Source of the DNA: Mesenet sp031546805
Lineage (GTDB): Bacteria; Pseudomonadota; Alphaproteobacteria; Rickettsiales; Anaplasmataceae
NCBI GenBank assembly: GCA_031546805.1
Contig: JAVBJW010000004.1
Location: 1-9,645 of the forward strand
Direction of reading: 5' to 3'
DNA: 9,645 nucleotides
The position numbers and the translations under genes are program-made. Positions 7,354 through 9,645 of this stretch are shown here, one piece after another. Numbering within the stretch: the stretch's first letter is position 1; every line of letters begins with the position of its first letter. The notes beneath the pieces were generated by a model, which was given only the letters and a program-made list of their open reading frames with translations, made no database searches and was not told the DNA's origin.

Positions 7354-8616
7354 CTACAAGGACTTTTCTATAAACCCCAATTTCTGATTAGAAATAACAA
7401 CATCTGCAAAATATGTTATTGCTAATTTAAATGGCTGATTGATAATATCACTATTTTTATAGAAATAATATGACGCAGTAGTTACTGCTATAGTAGTTAG
7501 CAACACACCTACTGTTGATAAAATTATAGCCTTATTAGTTTTTTTATCGTATAATCTTATCGGTTCGGAAATTAAGTCTTTTGATGCTAATATAATGTTT
7601 TCGTTGTTAATGGCTGAAGCATCAGTAATATATTTTCTTAACTTTTTAAAGCACTCGAAGAAAAATCTATTGTCTTCTGAATATATTGAATATCCTCTTC
7701 TAATGCGTGAGTATGTTTCAGAAAAATGTGTTGGTAATTTACTTTTAAGCCATATAACTGCTGCTATGGAGTTATATTGAAATTGTTTTATTTTATTACC
7801 TCCTATTTCTCTGTCAATAGAGTTCTGTTTTTCAGTTTCAAATTCAAGCAATGTATTACTCCAATTCTCTAATTTTTTATTGAGATTATTTGGTTCATCA
7901 TGAATTTCTTTTTTATTAATGCCAGTTAATTCAGTTAGTCTTTTAATATTATGAGAAGCGATATCATAGCTAAAACACCCGTACCGTACTCCTTTAGTTA
8001 CTATCAAGTAATGATCTTTTCTGATAGTCTTATGAACTTCTATGACCTTTGAAACTGCACCTTGCTTTAGTATTTTTATATCCTTATAAAATTGTGCAAT
8101 AATTTGTTCATCACTACGATCGATTGGCGCTAACTTGTTAAAACTCAGTTTATCAAATAATGCAGTGTCAGTTACTACACCTTCTGTCTTGCAATAACTT
8201 GATAATGTTGTAAAGAATTCAAGAGCGTGGCTTAAACCAACATTTAAAGATCTAAAATATGCTAGGTAAGCTGCTGAATCACCAAGACAGATAAACCTAT
8301 CTTTGCTTCCTTCTTTGGCATATCCACAACTGACACCTATTTTTTTCACCGTCACACTATCTAATTCAATACTTGAACCTTGTATCATAAGCTGATTAAT
8401 AAGAGCAGAGATGGTTTGAAGAATTTCATCTGGTATTTTATTTGATGAAGTAAATGGCTTTAGAGGATTTTTATTAGTATCTGGATATTGCCTATCAAAC
8501 AAATCAGCAAACTCTTCAGCTACTATTGCCGTAATTGTTACGTTTGTTAAGTTACTATCATCTTTTTCTTTAGATGATATAAGCCCTGCTAGCTTTATCT
8601 GCTCTTCATTTTTCAT
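7354..8616 (-). pseudogene. C-terminal part of a frameshifted FAD-dependent monooxygenase-like protein, with membrane anchor
   Basis: This 420-codon frame continues the N-terminal piece at 8606-9136. Its key motif is FICLGDSAAY (G112, D113), followed by NVGLSHALEFF. This is the GD motif region that binds the FAD pyrophosphate/ribityl part in aromatic-hydroxylase-type flavoproteins. Residues 363-386 (IILSTVGVLLTTIAVTTASY and neighbours) form one hydrophobic segment after a lysine-rich stretch. About 32 residues follow it, which resembles a C-terminal membrane anchor. The ATG at 8616 has no ribosome binding site, and the frame stays open upstream to about 8648, so it was probably not an independent start. 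Rejoined with the upstream piece by removing one base, the protein would be about 593 residues. The middle region (about 145-330) has no motif I know. Confidence 0.6.
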
Positions 8617-9136
8617 AGCATGGGTATAGACTGATATTGTTTTTAGCTATGTGTGCTTTGAAATTAATATAAACTATATGTTCTAATAAATTCTCCTCTA
8701 TATTTTCACTATCATCACCAAATTTATCTGTTCTTAATTTGCTATTTCTTCCTGTACAATCTAGTATAATAGGATCTAAATCTCTATGTTCTTTGTGCGC
8801 TTCATCAAAAGTTTGTATTTCTTTTTTAACATATTTAACGCCTAACTTTTCAGCTTCTTCTTTGAATTTTTCTTCTAATGTTTTTATAAGTATTTTATTA
8901 TTTTGGCTGCGCAACTCCTGGTTTAACTGATTAAAGAATTGATCATCAATTCCTATTTGATTACATACTTTTTGAACGTTATCAAAAAAAACATTATCTA
9001 TTTTTACGTTTATTGATCTGGTAAACGCTTCACGCTTTTCATAAACAGTTATTGGTAATCCAAGCTTACTCATAAGCACCGCCATGAATGATCCAACAGG
9101 ACCAGCACCTATTATTACAATGTGTTTTATCTTCAT
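8606..9136 (-). pseudogene. N-terminal part of a frameshifted FAD-dependent monooxygenase-like protein
   Basis: The 176-codon piece begins with a classic Rossmann FAD-binding motif: KHIVIIGAGPVGSFMAVLMS with G10, G12 and G15. E33 of VYEKRE follows at the end of the second strand, and R40 comes next. The sequence DCTGRNSKLR (126-135) corresponds to the DG region of flavoprotein monooxygenases. The frame then runs into a stop at 8606, shortly after a five-base homopolymer (8640-8644), while the next frame carries the missing GD motif. Alone this piece lacks half of the FAD site and is unlikely to be active. The order GxGxxG, EKR..F.R, helix with RSQNNKILIKTLEEKFKEEA, then GRN recalls the MICAL monooxygenase domain, but I hold this only as a weak resemblance. 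A weak TATAAT lies upstream on the minus strand (9172-9167). No strong ribosome binding site is visible. Confidence 0.65.
8640..8644 (-). other. Frameshift site in the monooxygenase-like gene (five-base homopolymer)
   Basis: On the coding (minus) strand the sequence GCTAAAAACAATATC contains five A. The N-terminal frame reads GCT AAA AAC and stops 11 codons later. The C-terminal frame is open from a TAG (8649-8651) onward. Removing one A gives AKTISVYTHAMKNE, which joins both pieces without loss. The shift needed is +1 (or -2), so a standard -1 slippery heptamer does not explain it. It is either a real one-base insertion, a sequencing error, or transcript slippage on a rather short run. Confidence 0.6.
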
Positions 9137-9386
9137 ACTTATTTTCTTTAAAGCTTAAGGAGTTATATTATATCATAAAAATGGTAATAATATTAATATA
9201 TTTCTACTCAACATTTTACCTAAGTTACGAATCTAATGTAATAGAGTACTATGGTGGTTATACAGCTACTAGAAATAATAATACTATATTAGAATGTCGG
9301 AAATAAGTATTTACTAGAAGAAACTATTTGCAAAACAGGAAATAAACTTAAGTAACCTATAACTATAAGGCCAACTAAAAAAGATA
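9137..9386. other. Spacer between the monooxygenase-like gene and the Rpn-type gene
   Basis: No confident gene is present. A + strand frame from ATG 9181 to TAA 9306 would give 41 residues (MVIILIYFYSTFYLSYESNV and onward). An AAGGAG at 9157-9162 lies 18 nt before it, too far for normal initiation, so I do not call it. Minus-strand promoter elements for the monooxygenase gene should lie here, but only a TATAAT (9172-9167) with no good -35 is visible. A T run (TTTTTT on the minus strand, near 9375-9382) follows the Rpn-type stop, without a clear hairpin. Confidence 0.4.
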
Positions 9387-9644
9387 TCATTCCTGCAACT
9401 CTTCAACCTCATCAAGTGATAACCCAGTAAACTTGACAATAGTATTGACATCAATATTATCAGCCAGCATTCTTTTGGCCACTTCAATCTTACCTTCAAT
9501 TTTCCCTTCAATCTTCCCTTCAATCTTCCCTTCAATCTTCCCTTCAATCTTCCCTTCAATTTTACCTGCATCAAATTTCTCTACAAGACTAGAGAGATAA
9601 TCATCAGTATATTTTGTTGCTTGATCATAAGCTAAACGTTCTTC
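9387..9644 (-). CDS. C-terminal end of an Rpn-family recombination-promoting nuclease/putative transposase (cut by window edge)
   Basis: Only the last 85 codons lie in the window, and the gene continues past the right edge. It reads EERLAYDQATKYTDDYLSSL, then VEKFDAGKIE. Seven GKIE units follow, ending in VAKRMLADNIDVNTIVKFTG and LSLDEVEELQE before TGA (9387-9389). A tail of the form repeat-AKxML..(N/G)(I/L)D...I...TGLSL(D/E)E(V/I) is typical of the PD-(D/E)XK transposase/Rpn family. Members are mobile-element-related DNA endonucleases that promote recA-independent recombination. The catalytic PD-(D/E)XK core lies outside the window, so activity cannot be judged. The reverse frame of the repeat (LKGRLKGR) is a by-product and not a gene. 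Confidence 0.75.
   Translation of the reverse strand, partial: EERLAYDQATKYTDDYLSSLVEKFDAGKIEGKIEGKIEGKIEGKIEGKIEGKIEVAKRMLADNIDVNTIVKFTGLSLDEVEELQE
9483..9566 (-). repeat. Seven tandem 12-bp repeats encoding GKIE
   Basis: Seven contiguous units of the form ttcaatcttccc on the + strand (coding GGGAAGATTGAA, or GKIE) fill 9483-9566. The four central units are identical. The outer ones differ at one or two bases (ttcaatcttacc, ttcaattttccc, ttcaattttacc), all silent. Because the unit is 12 bp, copy number can change without breaking the frame. The likely effect is a helical linker of variable length between the nuclease domain and the C-terminal helix. Confidence 0.9.
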
Positions 9645-9645
9645 T

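Noticed and set aside
8636..8650. Programmed -1 frameshift in the monooxygenase-like gene
   Set aside because: The shift needed is +1 (or -2). TAAAAAC lacks the first A of the A AAA AAC heptamer, and a -1 slip would not enter the second frame.
9181..9306. Short + strand ORF of 41 codons in the spacer
   Set aside because: The AAGGAG is 18 nt from the ATG, the composition is low-complexity, and no family is recognisable.
9314..9574. Minus-strand frame giving a basic LKGR repeat protein
   Set aside because: It is the out-of-frame reading of the 12-bp GKIE repeat of the Rpn-type gene. The neighbouring frame has the family's known C-terminal sequence and only silent differences between repeats.

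Overview
The window is a strongly AT-rich stretch (A/T-ending codons, lysine/asparagine/isoleucine-rich proteins, long A and T runs) that looks like the accessory genome of an obligate intracellular alphaproteobacterium of the Rickettsiales (Rickettsia or a close relative). The assignment is an inference. It rests on base composition, on the broken gene, on the Rpn-family nuclease/putative-transposase tail with GKIE repeats at the right edge (a family common in Rickettsia-type genomes), and on the loose gene spacing. No rRNA, convincing tRNA, CRISPR array or complete insertion sequence is visible.

Layout. Bases 1-489 hold no convincing gene, only a weak minus-strand open frame without a start codon. 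A good sigma70-type promoter (490-517) and an AGGA ribosome binding site lead into a very large + strand gene (554-5440, 1628 aa). It encodes a superfamily 2 helicase/translocase-like ATPase with two large insertions between its helicase motifs and a long C-terminal coiled coil. After 166 bp with a weak stem-loop comes a second + strand gene (5607-7295, 562 aa). It encodes a metallo-beta-lactamase-fold hydrolase whose complete metal-ligand set and spacing fit the NAPE-PLD branch. Converging on it from the minus strand is a FAD-dependent monooxygenase-like gene (9136 to 7354) split by a +1-type frameshift at a five-base homopolymer. The N-terminal piece carries the Rossmann GxGxxG and the second piece carries the FAD-binding GD motif and a C-terminal membrane segment. 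A roughly 250 bp spacer follows. At the right edge is the C-terminal end of an Rpn-family gene (minus strand), with seven 12-bp repeats encoding GKIE.

How the genes may work together. The helicase-like protein and the NAPE-PLD-like hydrolase are tandem and could form a two-gene unit. No restriction methylase, specificity subunit or known defence partner accompanies the helicase, so a defence role is only a hypothesis. The hydrolase and the monooxygenase could instead act on lipids or on host proteins. The reading of the monooxygenase as distantly MICAL-like is tentative. The three most useful points to check are the repeat-built insert inside the helicase core, the NAPE-PLD-like enzyme next to it, and whether the monooxygenase frameshift is real.
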